A stretch of DNA of 60,224 bases. Origin: Plebeiibacterium sediminum. Lineage in GTDB: Bacteria > Bacteroidota > Bacteroidia > Bacteroidales > Marinilabiliaceae. The notes under the pieces are model-generated. The model saw only the letters and a list, made by a program, of their open reading frames with translations. It searched no databases and was not told the origin of the DNA. Every line of letters begins with the position of its first letter. The first letter of the stretch is position 1. The stretch covers positions 1-60,224 of the forward strand of contig NZ_JAPDPJ010000039.1 of NCBI RefSeq assembly GCF_026013605.1. Reading direction: 5' to 3'. Position numbers and translations under genes: made by a program. Below are positions 16,694-25,940 of the stretch, piece by piece.

Positions 16694-17839
16694 TTAATTC
16701 ATCAATGAGCCTCCCAACTTAAACATAGGCAGATACATTGCAACCAATAATAAAGCAACCATTCCTCCCACAACAATTATCAACATTGGTTCTAAAAGCG
16801 AGCTCATTACAGTGGTTTGATGATCGGTTTCTTCTGTATATTGATCATAAAGACGTTTAAAAATTGAATCTAGACGATTGGTTTCTTCTCCTACTTTTAT
16901 TAGTGAAACCATTCTAGAATCAAATATTGGATAATCTAACATTAATTCATTTAAAGGTTTTCCATGATATAAACCTTCTCGTATAGAAATCAATGCTTTT
17001 TCATAAGGATATAAACCAATCATTTTACTAACAAGTTCAAGGGATTGTACTAATGGTGTTTTAGCACTAGTCATTAGTGACATACTTTGGCAAAAGGAGG
17101 CTAAATATATTTTTTGCATTAATTTCCCGATTACCGGAATCCTTAACAACAGTATACCACTGTATTTCCTATACCATTCTTCATTTCTAAACATTCTCAC
17201 TAGTACAACAATCAATCCAACAGAAATGGGTATTAAATACCAATAATTACGAAACTGATCAGATAAATAAATAACAGCCTTTGTTAATGTAGGTAAATCA
17301 CTATTGAATCGTTTAAAGGCATCAGCAAACAATGGTACAATAAAATTCATCATAAAAAAAACAGCACCTAAAGCTGTAATAAAAATCATAGCCGGATAAG
17401 ATATTGCACTTATAATTTGCTTTTTCTGCTTTACTTTTTTTCGAAAAAAAAGAGATAATTCTTCAAGCACCAAAACAAGACTTCCACTTTCTTCACCAAT
17501 TTTAATACTGTAAAACTCGTATTGTCCAAATTCAGGTTGATCCTTTATTGCTTCTGAAAGTGACAACCCATGTAATATTTTTTGAGATATCAAATAATAG
17601 ATATTTTTTACCTTTTCTTTCTTTTCTTCTTGTACTATAAGATCCAACGCTAATTTTAAATCCAACCCGGCAGTCATTAATATGACCAATTCAGAATAAA
17701 AAACTTCTTTTATTTTGTCTGTAAGTATTTTACCGAAGGATATTTCCTTCTTCCAAAAAGGAAGATCTTCCTTAGAAGGCAATTTTCCAGGGCTTACTTG
17801 TTGATTATAGTTTTTTATCTGGGATAGATCGATAGCCAT
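16694..17839 (-). CDS. gspF: type II secretion/type IV pilus inner-membrane platform protein (GspF/PilC family)
   Basis: 381 residues with the two tandem T2SSF domains of the family (about 45-170 and 245-371). Each begins with a helical cytoplasmic part (FYSELVILMTAGLDLKLALDL; FCQSMSLMTSAKTPLVQSLEL). The family hallmarks KIGEESGSL and KVGEETNRLDSI are both present. Transmembrane segments are at about 147-170, 200-217 and 350-371. GspF/PilC anchors the assembly ATPase at the inner membrane. It is the last gene of the operon, 3 bp after the GspJ-like gene. The N-terminal extension ahead of the first domain is short. This assignment is firm at family level; whether the machine is a secretion pseudopilus or a true pilus is not decided by this gene. 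Confidence 0.93.
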   Translation of the reverse strand: MAIDLSQIKNYNQQVSPGKLPSKEDLPFWKKEISFGKILTDKIKEVFYSELVILMTAGLDLKLALDLIVQEEKKEKVKNIYYLISQKILHGLSLSEAIKDQPEFGQYEFYSIKIGEESGSLVLVLEELSLFFRKKVKQKKQIISAISYPAMIFITALGAVFFMMNFIVPLFADAFKRFNSDLPTLTKAVIYLSDQFRNYWYLIPISVGLIVVLVRMFRNEEWYRKYSGILLLRIPVIGKLMQKIYLASFCQSMSLMTSAKTPLVQSLELVSKMIGLYPYEKALISIREGLYHGKPLNELMLDYPIFDSRMVSLIKVGEETNRLDSIFKRLYDQYTEETDHQTTVMSSLLEPMLIIVVGGMVALLLVAMYLPMFKLGGSLMN

Positions 17840-17842
17840 TTT

Positions 17843-18313
17843 TCACTCCTTTATTTCCAGGTATTTACCTATTGGATATTGTTTATATATTGAAATTGGA
17901 ACCTCTACTTTTTGGATATTACAGACTACTGAGAAATAATTAATTAATCCTGAAGATTCATTTGCATACGTAAAATTTGTATTTGTACAAGATAATCTAA
18001 TAGTATCTATAGAATAGACTGACACTCTAGCTACAAAACTACTATCAAACTCATAACTAATCATTTCCCCAGCAACATCACACTGTAACTTGCCATTAAA
18101 TGTTACAACTTCAGCTTTATCAAAGTCAGCTATTAACAATTGATAAAACTGATTTATTTCAGTTTGCGAATTACCTGTATCAACTATTTCAGAAAAAAGT
18201 TGATAATAATTTTGAATAACTGTATATGACAATAGAATCACAATACTTGTAATTATCATTACAATTAACAATTCATGTATTGTAAAACCGTTCATTTTTT
18301 TCATAACAATCAA
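17843..18313 (-). CDS. minor pseudopilin (GspJ/PilW-like)
   Basis: 156 residues. A type IV prepilin leader ends at G9, with mature F10 and Glu at +5 (NGFTIHELLIVMIITSIVI), followed by the single N-terminal hydrophobic helix. The remainder is a small domain without recognised motifs. Position among pseudopilin genes and length suggest a GspJ/PilW-like initiator subunit, but the sequence alone cannot separate GspH, I and J. The start could also be the ATG three codons in (18304). It lies 58 bp after the GspI-like gene and 3 bp before gspF. Confidence 0.75.
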   Translation of the reverse strand: MIVMKKMNGFTIHELLIVMIITSIVILLSYTVIQNYYQLFSEIVDTGNSQTEINQFYQLLIADFDKAEVVTFNGKLQCDVAGEMISYEFDSSFVARVSVYSIDTIRLSCTNTNFTYANESSGLINYFSVVCNIQKVEVPISIYKQYPIGKYLEIKE

Positions 18314-18371
18314 CTTATTCCAGTACTTAACTGAGTTCCATTTATAGATTAGAATTTAAACCTTTAATAAT

Positions 18372-18752
18372 TTATTGATCGTCTACTTCAACATAAAATC
18401 TATAAAAAAATAAAGGTTCTTTTTTTTCATCCATAATACGATTATTAGTTACTTCTATTGCACTTAATTCCACCAAATACAAACCTTTTACTTCATTTAC
18501 GAGTTCAACATTCTTTTGTATTTTATAATTGTGTTCAATTAATTCTATAGTTTCAGTATTTTGGGATTTAATGGTTTGATTTTTTAACAGATTTAGATCA
18601 TACCATACCTTTTGTTTCTGAAATCGATTAAATTCATCCAACAACTGCGACAAAAATGTTCCTGTTAAGGCAATTGAAAGTGAAACAATTACAAATGCAA
18701 CTATTACTTCAATTAATGAATTCCCTTTAATCTTAGCATTAATTATTGACAT
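18372..18752 (-). CDS. minor pseudopilin (GspI/PilV-like)
   Basis: 126 residues. The leader MSIINAKIKG is followed by NSLIEVIVAFVIVSLSIAL: Gly at -1 and Glu at +5 are kept, but the mature first residue would be Asn rather than the usual Phe or Met. The SLIEVIVAFVI run is typical of GspI/PilV minor pilins. The soluble part is small and charged (to about residue 126). The gene overlaps the end of the PilX-like gene by 10 bp, so the two are translationally linked, as minor pilins of one tip complex often are. The atypical +1 residue may affect processing or methylation; this is inference. Confidence 0.75.
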   Translation of the reverse strand: MSIINAKIKGNSLIEVIVAFVIVSLSIALTGTFLSQLLDEFNRFQKQKVWYDLNLLKNQTIKSQNTETIELIEHNYKIQKNVELVNEVKGLYLVELSAIEVTNNRIMDEKKEPLFFYRFYVEVDDQ

Positions 18753-20017
18753 ATAGCTACAAGCTTTAGTTTGAACACCTCATCATTTTCAAGACAGAAC
18801 GATGCATATTCTTTTGGTAATTTTTCTCCATCAATAATTCCATCCACAATAAAATTCTCATAAAACGATCGCGATGTTGAATAGGCAAATCGATTACAGA
18901 TTAAACTTCCAATTATATTTCCTTTAAAATATAAATCTCCGTTCACATACAACTTACCGTAAATAGTTGCATCTTCTGATAATGTAAATATAGTACTACC
19001 TTCTTCTGGATTTAGAGAATAGACAAATACTCCTCCATTAATCAGAACTCCCTTATCAACACTTACTTTTAGTTTTGATACATTAGACAGACAACCTAAA
19101 AAGGATGGATAAGAAAACTCACAACCAGATTCAACAATTAACTCTCGTGAAGCAAAAGCTTGTAAAGTTTGATGACAACCTGCTTTAAATATTATTGTAT
19201 TCGCAAATAGTACAATATTTTTAAGTTCAATGCCAGGCCAAACTTCTATTGTATCTGTAGTTGATAATATTATATTTCCCTTTAGCAGACCTTTTTCTAA
19301 TACAATTTTTCTGTTTGATTGCATAAACAATGTCTTTTCCTTAAAAGAATGGTTAATCTCAATATTTTTATATGCATTGAAATTAACGATACTATCATGA
19401 CTACTAGTTTTTCCGTTTAGATAGCTCGTAATATAATTGCTCGCAGGTTCATTAATTTTTGGCATAATCTTATCACTAACATGCAAATTACCAGAATATA
19501 AATAAGGCCCCTCAAAATATTGTCCTTCTATATTCCCTTTTCTTATACCCAGCTCTGATAACGAACAATCTCCATTAATATAACTGTTACCAACAAGTGA
19601 TACATATTTTTGATTATTAGGCATGTATAAACTATATCTTTTCTTTTCTCTTTCTGCTAATAAAACTGTTTTGGTTAATTGCAAATGTTTCCATCGGGTC
19701 GAAAGGGTAACTTTACTCAACATCCCCCACTGCATAAATGATGCGTTAACCAGTGCTGTATTATCTTCAAATAAATCTATATTAACATTATTGTTTATCC
19801 GAACCAATTCAGGTTGACAACAAATAAGAGAGATAGCTGATTCTATATTTAATGATAATTGATTCTTTTTATAAAAAATAACATCTTCCTTATTTTTCAA
19901 ATCAAAGAAACTAAGGAGCAGAAGACATATCATACTTAATAATAACATTACAAAAATTGCATAATATAAAGCACCTCCAATAAGTCTGCTATCTTTTATA
20001 CATTTACAATAATTCAT
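18743..20017 (-). CDS. PilX/GspK-like protein with beta-helix-like body
   Basis: 424 residues. The N-terminus has a basic stretch, RLIGGALYYAIFVMLLL and one long hydrophobic helix (about 14-38), resembling the PilX/GspK start, which lacks a normal Glu at +5. The body does not look like the GspK SAM-like domain. From about residue 120 it is built of short strands with repeated turn patterns (YINGDCSLSELGIRKGNIEG, IVLEKGLLKGNIILSTTD, IYGKLYVNGDLYFKGNIIGS). This is reminiscent of bactofilin-like or pectate-lyase-like right-handed beta-helices and of the polymer-forming domains sometimes attached to pilins. It lies 12 bp after the MORN gene and overlaps the GspI-like gene. It could be the tip subunit; that is inference. 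Confidence 0.6.
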   Translation of the reverse strand: MNYCKCIKDSRLIGGALYYAIFVMLLLSMICLLLLSFFDLKNKEDVIFYKKNQLSLNIESAISLICCQPELVRINNNVNIDLFEDNTALVNASFMQWGMLSKVTLSTRWKHLQLTKTVLLAEREKKRYSLYMPNNQKYVSLVGNSYINGDCSLSELGIRKGNIEGQYFEGPYLYSGNLHVSDKIMPKINEPASNYITSYLNGKTSSHDSIVNFNAYKNIEINHSFKEKTLFMQSNRKIVLEKGLLKGNIILSTTDTIEVWPGIELKNIVLFANTIIFKAGCHQTLQAFASRELIVESGCEFSYPSFLGCLSNVSKLKVSVDKGVLINGGVFVYSLNPEEGSTIFTLSEDATIYGKLYVNGDLYFKGNIIGSLICNRFAYSTSRSFYENFIVDGIIDGEKLPKEYASFCLENDEVFKLKLVAICQ

Positions 20018-20029
20018 TATATTCCAAAA

Positions 20030-20728
20030 CTAAACATTACTATTGTCCTCTTTTTCATTCTTCTTCATAGGAACTTCATCTTCAGTATTTTCATTATGTA
20101 ATTCTGAACTTCTTTTTTTAAAAATATTTTTAATTTTCTCAACAAATAACCTAGAACTGTAATCTTTATTTTCCTTAATTACTTCTACTCCATCCTTATA
20201 TTTTAGGGTATATGTTGAATCATTGGTATAAAATGTAGTGTTGCCATTTAGCAAACCCTTTTTATATTCTTCCTTTTTTAAGAGTTTTGCATCTTCATAA
20301 TAAAAGCATGTACCATCCTTTAATCCATTAACATACCTTGATTCTAAAATCATATTTCCTTCAGAATTCCATGTTGACCATGCTCCGTCTTTAACACCCA
20401 TCTTAAAATACCCAGATTCAATCAACAAATAATCTTTTTTATATTTTTTGTAAGTGCCATTCAATAATTTACCTGAATAAGCACCTTGATTCTTTCGTAT
20501 CCTATTAAAGGCATACCAATAATAAAAAGTCTTATTATCCTGTTTTATTGTAACTTCCTTATCAATTAAAATAGAGAACTCTTCAATTGTATCGTTTCTT
20601 TGTATTATTACCTCACGGGTTGCCTTATTCTGAGACAAAACAGGTATATCCATTACGAAAAAAAGCAACATAAAATAAAAAGTTATCAATAATACCTGCT
20701 TTATTATTTTTTTTCCAGATTTTAACAT
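20030..20728 (-). CDS. MORN-repeat protein within the secretion operon
   Basis: 232 residues. An N-terminal hydrophobic segment (about 10-30), a signal anchor or signal peptide ending in LSQ, is followed by four or five MORN_2-type repeats at about 80-175 (GAYSGKLLNGTYKKY, GYFKMGVKDGAWSTWNSEGN, GLKDGTCFYYEDAKLLKKEE, GLLNGNTTFY). The acidic and basic C-terminal tail is low in complexity. Proteins of this repeat type (YwqK-like) are common in Bacteroidota, but none is a known part of a GspA-O or Pil set. Its place between the GspC-like gene (28 bp) and the PilX-like gene (12 bp) makes it part of the operon. The role is unknown; periplasmic scaffolding is one possibility. Confidence 0.7.
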   Translation of the reverse strand: MLKSGKKIIKQVLLITFYFMLLFFVMDIPVLSQNKATREVIIQRNDTIEEFSILIDKEVTIKQDNKTFYYWYAFNRIRKNQGAYSGKLLNGTYKKYKKDYLLIESGYFKMGVKDGAWSTWNSEGNMILESRYVNGLKDGTCFYYEDAKLLKKEEYKKGLLNGNTTFYTNDSTYTLKYKDGVEVIKENKDYSSRLFVEKIKNIFKKRSSELHNENTEDEVPMKKNEKEDNSNV

Positions 20729-20756
20729 TAACTGTAAATTTTTTAATCAACAAACA

Positions 20757-21257
20757 TTAGCGCTTTAAATAAAAGTGCCTAACATCATTTTCACATTGTA
20801 ACTCAATTGAATCTCTTGCAATCTCTTGTACTACTATATTTTCTATATTTTGACCTTTTCTTACTAAATAATTTTTGTTACCGATATATAATATACCTAA
20901 ACTTGAATTACGATTATGACTTGCTACCATGCCTTTAAACCTGATACTTGGCCAACGAACAACCTTTGCGATATTTTCAGTTTTAACCTCATTTATAATC
21001 TCTTCCTTTTCATTAAAATGTTTAATGTCTTTCAAAAAAGGATCTGCATAATCTAATTTTAATTGTTTTCGAATTTGTTTTTCTATTCTTTTTTCTTTGT
21101 CAATCTTAACTGAAGTATCAATTTGTTTATAATTGATTGTTCCTTGATTTGCAAAAAAAATCTTCCAAATAATAATTCCCCATATTACAAGTGCAAGAGG
21201 AAGAAGAATATATGTAATTTTCTGATTTTTCAAAAAAATAAAATTTTGTAATATCAA
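20757..21257 (-). CDS. GspC/PilP-like inner-membrane linker protein
   Basis: 166 residues. One transmembrane helix near the N-terminus (ITYILLPLALVIWGIIIWKIFF) is followed by a charged periplasmic linker and a small beta domain at about 100-166 (IRFKGMVASHN, SLGILYIGNKNYLVRKGQNI, DSIELQCENDVRHF). The order G-V, then 'YLVRKG' and 'v.I..DSI.L' is that of the HR/PilP domain that contacts the secretin. No ATG exists near the start: the frame opens at a TTG (21257) directly abutting the stop of the previous gene, and a second TTG eight codons in is an alternative. That is unusual for this group but fits coupled translation. Assignment rests on topology and operon position. Confidence 0.65.
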   Translation of the reverse strand: MILQNFIFLKNQKITYILLPLALVIWGIIIWKIFFANQGTINYKQIDTSVKIDKEKRIEKQIRKQLKLDYADPFLKDIKHFNEKEEIINEVKTENIAKVVRWPSIRFKGMVASHNRNSSLGILYIGNKNYLVRKGQNIENIVVQEIARDSIELQCENDVRHFYLKR

Positions 21258-22247
21258 TTAATTATTAACTGTAATAGTACGTTGCGTACTTAATTCACTT
21301 TGGTTTCCTGCCTGATCAACACTCTTAAGTTCCCATTTATATTCTGAACCAGGATCAAGAGTAATAGTAGTATTTTTATTAGATACCTTTTTTGCTTTAA
21401 ATAACTCAATTGATGAACCTGTAATTTTATAAATAAACAGAGAGTCTGAAACATTTCCCCAGGTAGGATCTGAACTATTCCAAGAAAAATTTACATCAAC
21501 ATCTGATGTGGAAAAATTATCTTCAGGCATAATTGGGTTTGGAGTTAAAGGATTCGTAATATCAATAATTAATCTATTATATGAAAACAGGGATAAAGAG
21601 ATGTCATTTATAGCACGCACACCCCACCAAAACTCACCTTCTTCAATATTTAAACCTAAAGACGACTCTACAACATCAATAGAATCTAACTCCAGATTTC
21701 CCAACCATCCACCTGAATACAACCTAACTTCATAGGTATCAACATTTGATAACGTATCCCATTTAAACGAAATATCTTGCTCATTTATAAATAAGTTATC
21801 TATTGGTGAACGAAGTCTAACTTTTTGGGCACCCAGGTCATTTGTATCAATAATAAAAAAGTCAGCATAACTCCACAAGGAATTATAAGCACTATTTTCT
21901 GCTCTTACCCTCCATTCAAATTGTCCGGAAAATAAAGTATATTCTAAATAATTATCAGTTAATAATGAATCAAGAACAACTGATTCTACTGAATCAAAAC
22001 CTGGAGTAACAACCTGTATTCTATAGGACAACGAATCATTATCTGATTCCCACAAAAAGGTTTGCGTAACACGCTCTGTTGATATGTGATTTCCTGGTGC
22101 TAATAATGCTAATTGTTTATCTGAAATATCCTCTTCTTCTATTAAGGAGCAACTAAACAGTAAACTGATTAACAACAAAAAACAAGGTAATTGATTAAAA
22201 TTAATTTTATACTTACTCATCTGTTTGACCTTCATATATACTTTCAT
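21258..22247 (-). CDS. FN3-type lipoprotein of the secretion operon
   Basis: 329 residues. A lipobox-like LLFSC places the lipidated cysteine at C33 and is followed by acidic residues. The mature part looks like three immunoglobulin/FN3-like sandwiches (about 45-135, 140-230 and 235-329), each with a Trp in the second strand (FLWESDNDSLSYRIQVV, FKWDTLSNVDTYEVRLY, FSWNSSDPTWGN) and repeated WxVRAxN patterns. The ATG overlaps the stop of the PilO-like gene by one base (TAATG), arguing for translational coupling and for this start. No Gsp or Pil component has this form. As an outer-membrane lipoprotein it might take the place of a pilotin or anchor the secretin, which is inference. Confidence 0.7.
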   Translation of the reverse strand: MKVYMKVKQMSKYKINFNQLPCFLLLISLLFSCSLIEEEDISDKQLALLAPGNHISTERVTQTFLWESDNDSLSYRIQVVTPGFDSVESVVLDSLLTDNYLEYTLFSGQFEWRVRAENSAYNSLWSYADFFIIDTNDLGAQKVRLRSPIDNLFINEQDISFKWDTLSNVDTYEVRLYSGGWLGNLELDSIDVVESSLGLNIEEGEFWWGVRAINDISLSLFSYNRLIIDITNPLTPNPIMPEDNFSTSDVDVNFSWNSSDPTWGNVSDSLFIYKITGSSIELFKAKKVSNKNTTITLDPGSEYKWELKSVDQAGNQSELSTQRTITVNN

Positions 22248-22777
22248 TAATTACTCTCCTTTAATGACTGAAATAAATAACTCCCATACAAGAACTTCTT
22301 TTTCAACTTTAAATCATACTTACTCTCAAAACAAACCGACCTTACTTTTCCAATAATTGGCTGATCTTCTATTTCATTTAATAATTGTAATTGTCTCTTA
22401 AATGACCCTTCTATCAATACTTTAAATGTTACTACATTAAAATTTTCTTTATTAAAAACATGCTTTTGGGGAATTTCATTTAATACTAAATCATTCCTCT
22501 TGCAAAAATCACCTATTATATCAATTAAATACCCCCCTTTATCTATCTCAAAATTCACATCTCCAATCCGGGTATCAATTTCATCTAACTTTTGCTGTAT
22601 CATATTTAACTTATAGGGTGCATTTTCTATTTTTCTCAGTTCTGTTTTCAGTTGCTCTAAATTATCCTTCAACAATAAGGTATTCTGAAATGCAAATTTA
22701 TAGCTCAGGCATATCAACAATATTAACCCTATTATAATTCGATAAAACCGTTTTTTATATGATAAATTATTCCACAT
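22247..22777 (-). CDS. PilO/GspM-like inner-membrane protein
   Basis: 176 residues with one N-terminal transmembrane helix (RIIIGLILLICLSYKFAF), a coiled-coil segment (about 35-75) and a C-terminal ferredoxin-like region with FNVVTFKVLIEGSFKRQLQLL and NEIEDQ. That is the usual pattern of PilO (VTFKVxGxYxxLxxLLxxLE). It overlaps the PilM-PilN-like gene by 11 bp and the lipoprotein gene by 1 bp. PilO/GspM forms the alignment subcomplex between the platform and the secretin. Sequence identity to known members is too low to separate PilO from GspM. Confidence 0.75.
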   Translation of the reverse strand: MWNNLSYKKRFYRIIIGLILLICLSYKFAFQNTLLLKDNLEQLKTELRKIENAPYKLNMIQQKLDEIDTRIGDVNFEIDKGGYLIDIIGDFCKRNDLVLNEIPQKHVFNKENFNVVTFKVLIEGSFKRQLQLLNEIEDQPIIGKVRSVCFESKYDLKLKKKFLYGSYLFQSLKESN

Positions 22778-23960
22778 TTAAATAGATATTTAAAATAAAA
22801 TCAGCAGGATCATTCATACTTTTATTTGCATAATAAGTCAACTCAACATCCTTTATCCATGTTACTTTTTTTAACGCTTTCATCCAATTATAAACATATT
22901 GTGTTTCATTAGAGTTGCCATTAACACGAATCATATTATAATCCAATAAAATGTCACTTCCCGGTTTTATCTTTTTTATAATTGGATTAACTTCCAACTT
23001 AACCAAAACTATTTCCAATGGCATCAATGATATTATATCGTCAATTTTACCGGATAAAACATTTTCATCATTTAAGCCTCCTCTTACAATTAGGTCTTGC
23101 TTTTTATTTAACTCCTTCTCTGCCAGATTTAGTTTACTTAAAATTGATTTATTTTTTGAATATTCACCACTAACAATATCCATTTCTGACCTATACATAT
23201 CATTTATAAAGAAATTACAAGACAAAGCTGCTAAAAGCAAAATCATAACAGTCCAACCTGTTAAAACAATCAATTTCTTAAAAATAAATTCTGATAAATA
23301 ATTCGCTTCTGAAACAGAATCATAATTACCAGAAAAGAAAGCTGCACAATCAGCAAAACTTAAAATATAAGTACTTTCTATAACTTCATCTCCCAATGTA
23401 TATTGTTCAATCGTCTCAATTTTTCGTGATTTTATATTTTTAATTTGATTTTGCTCTATTAGTATATCCCAACTACTAAACACATGCTCCCGATCTATTT
23501 CTAATATCGGTAAAATACTACTTATTGTAAAAGGATTACACCTAATACCAACAATATCCATCTTTATTTTATCAAACTCTTTTTCTATACTATCTATTAA
23601 ATCTTTACGTACGATAGATACAAATCCGGTTTCACCTTGATTATATACCTGTGTAATAAAATGATCTGAAGACACGGCAATTTGACCTTTTGGTAAACCA
23701 TCCTTTATAAATTCCACCTTTTTAACTAATGCACCAATTCCAGTTAAATTTACTATAACAGGAACATGATTTGGTACATGTTTCTTCACTTCCTCATAAG
23801 AAGATAAGGCGCTTATTCTTTTTGATATAACAAGCTTTCCTTTTTTTTTCTCAACAATAATTATATCTATTGAAATAGTATCTTTTCCTAAAATAGAAAG
23901 CGTAATTCCTGCAACCTTACTAACTGTTTTTAATATTTTATGTAACCTTCCTGAATGCAT
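22767..23960 (-). CDS. fused PilM-PilN-like (GspL-like) protein
   Basis: 397 residues. A soluble N-terminal part (about 1-225) is followed by a single transmembrane segment (about 229-250), a coiled coil (about 262-292) and a small periplasmic domain (about 310-397). This is the layout of GspL, which equals PilM fused to PilN. The cytoplasmic part has short actin-fold-like features (ITLSILGKDTISIDIIIVEK; DIVGIRCNPFTISSIL) but lacks clear nucleotide-binding motifs, so binding of ATP cannot be claimed. It starts 4 bp after the secretin gene and overlaps the PilO-like gene. Operon position supports the call. Confidence 0.7.
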   Translation of the reverse strand: MHSGRLHKILKTVSKVAGITLSILGKDTISIDIIIVEKKKGKLVISKRISALSSYEEVKKHVPNHVPVIVNLTGIGALVKKVEFIKDGLPKGQIAVSSDHFITQVYNQGETGFVSIVRKDLIDSIEKEFDKIKMDIVGIRCNPFTISSILPILEIDREHVFSSWDILIEQNQIKNIKSRKIETIEQYTLGDEVIESTYILSFADCAAFFSGNYDSVSEANYLSEFIFKKLIVLTGWTVMILLLAALSCNFFINDMYRSEMDIVSGEYSKNKSILSKLNLAEKELNKKQDLIVRGGLNDENVLSGKIDDIISLMPLEIVLVKLEVNPIIKKIKPGSDILLDYNMIRVNGNSNETQYVYNWMKALKKVTWIKDVELTYYANKSMNDPADFILNIYLNVE

Positions 23961-23964
23961 TATG

Positions 23965-25872
23965 TTAGTTTATTATTGAAGGTTTGATAAAAATATTAAG
24001 TTTTCCCTCTGATTTTGATTTTGATTTTGATGAAAATATCAAGTTTATAACAGGAACTCTTGATAACAAAGGAAAACCTCTACGTGTATCACTTTTCTGA
24101 GCTTCTTCTAAACCTCCTAAAAGAATCATTTCCTGATCTTTAATACGAATCATTGAATCAAACTTTCTGGAAACTTTACCTGGAGGGGCATTTTCTTCAA
24201 TACGATCTGTAAAATCACTTTGCTCAACACTAATTTGAAGTGTAATATCCTGATTTCCGGAAATAATTGGCTTTATATCTATTTTTAATTCAGCTTCTAC
24301 AGGTTTATAAGTAGTTGTAGTTTGTGAAGAAGATGTAACTGACCCATATAAAGTATTTAATTCTTCTTTATAATATTCTGTTCTGCCAATACTCATCGTT
24401 GCTTTATGCCCATTCATCGTTGCTAATTGAGGAGTTGACCTGACATTAACATATCCATTTTCATCCAGTGCATTTAATGTCATATAAAAGTTTGACTTCA
24501 CTTTTCCTAAATTAACCCATCCGGCACCATTTATCCCCTCCACTATCTTATTAATACTATTTGAACTTACAGTTAGTTCCGTAGAAGGAAATATGTTACC
24601 AGAGGTTGTGACCGTTTCATCCGTTAAGCCTGCAGAAATTCCGGTTGATAGTTCTTTTGAATTGTTATTATCAATAATAATCACTTCAATTAAAATTACA
24701 GGTATTAGTTTATCAACTTCTTTTAAAAACTCTTGTAACCTTTGTATGCGATCTTTTGCTCCTGCAATTATAAGACTATTCATATCCGGATAGTCAATTA
24801 TTTCCATATCAGCTTTTAAATTTTCAGGAATAATATATTGCAATGAATCAATTGAACGATATCGCATCTGCACCATTCTTACTTCCTGCATTTCAAGAAC
24901 ATCTCTTGCTCCTATCCAATATGTTCCATTTACTTCCCTTATGGCACTTGATAATCCAGCAAATACATCCTCCAATATTTGCTTAAGACCTACTCCCTTA
25001 ACTTTTGTTGAAACCTTATCATTGACTTCACCAATAACCTGATACGAAATATTTAACGGATCAAACAACTTTTGCAATACTTGCTGCAAGTCAGCATTCT
25101 CTGTATTGACATCTATCGAATCACGACTATACACATTAATATCAATTATTGATTGGCCATTAGTTTTGTTTTGAGCTCTGCTTGAAAATGAATTCCTGTT
25201 ATTTCTGTTACTCCTAACTTCACTAGAGGCATTTTCGCCTACGTCATTAACTAAATCTAATACATAAAATCCTTCATCAGATTTTGAAACAGAAAGATTA
25301 TTTGCAATTGCCAGTTTATGTAAGGCACTTTCTAGTTGCATTTCTTTAATATAGGAATTTACAATTGTATTTCGTGCTGTTGGTGTACTAGCAATATTAA
25401 CACCTGTTTCTTCTGTAATTACTCTTAATACTTCATGTATAGGAGCATTATTGGCTTCTAATGTTAAAAGGTTGTTTTCCTTATTGTATAATACCGAACT
25501 TGAAATTGGTTTTTCATCAGGAATCAGAATCCTTGATATATTAAGTATATTACCAATTATTTCTATATTTACATTATAGTTCTTCTGTACAAAGACCAGC
25601 AGATCTTTTACCTGAACATTTGTAAAATTATTACTAACTGGTTCATTTAATCCCATATCCAGATTAACATTCAATCCGGCCTCGTTAGCAACACCTCTGA
25701 TAAACTCGTGCAAAGGAATATCATTAACTGTAAAATCAATATTTTTATTTAGTGCTGGTAACGTTTTAGAAATACTGTCCAACTTAAATTCTAAAGACTC
25801 TTTTATTTGTGCTTGAGCGATAACTATAAATGAAGAAAATATAAAGAGTAAAATAATCCGGTTAGTTAACAT
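23965..25872 (-). CDS. gspD: secretin (GspD/PilQ family)
   Basis: 635 residues. A signal peptide (MLTNRIILLFIFSSFIVIAQA) is followed by two STN-like N-domains (about 40-110 and 125-200), a Ser/Asn-rich linker (about 210-240), a third N-domain and NolW-type ring-building segments (about 330-395). The secretin gate then runs from about 400 to the end: VILIEVIIIDNN, STPQLATMNGHKATMSIG, and the C-terminal VPVINLIFSSKSKSKSEGKL with final FIKPSI. This is the outer-membrane channel of the machine. It lies 68 bp after gspE and 4 bp before the GspL-like gene. The LLGGLEEAQKSDTRRGFPLL stretch matches the usual secretin LGGL...GVPxLxxIP motif. Assignment is firm. Confidence 0.92.
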   Translation of the reverse strand: MLTNRIILLFIFSSFIVIAQAQIKESLEFKLDSISKTLPALNKNIDFTVNDIPLHEFIRGVANEAGLNVNLDMGLNEPVSNNFTNVQVKDLLVFVQKNYNVNIEIIGNILNISRILIPDEKPISSSVLYNKENNLLTLEANNAPIHEVLRVITEETGVNIASTPTARNTIVNSYIKEMQLESALHKLAIANNLSVSKSDEGFYVLDLVNDVGENASSEVRSNRNNRNSFSSRAQNKTNGQSIIDINVYSRDSIDVNTENADLQQVLQKLFDPLNISYQVIGEVNDKVSTKVKGVGLKQILEDVFAGLSSAIREVNGTYWIGARDVLEMQEVRMVQMRYRSIDSLQYIIPENLKADMEIIDYPDMNSLIIAGAKDRIQRLQEFLKEVDKLIPVILIEVIIIDNNNSKELSTGISAGLTDETVTTSGNIFPSTELTVSSNSINKIVEGINGAGWVNLGKVKSNFYMTLNALDENGYVNVRSTPQLATMNGHKATMSIGRTEYYKEELNTLYGSVTSSSQTTTTYKPVEAELKIDIKPIISGNQDITLQISVEQSDFTDRIEENAPPGKVSRKFDSMIRIKDQEMILLGGLEEAQKSDTRRGFPLLSRVPVINLIFSSKSKSKSEGKLNIFIKPSIIN

Positions 25873-25940
25873 ATTGTGATTAGGTATTATTTTGTTAATC
25901 TGGTATTAATGTATTAAATATAATATTAGTTTTTATAAGC

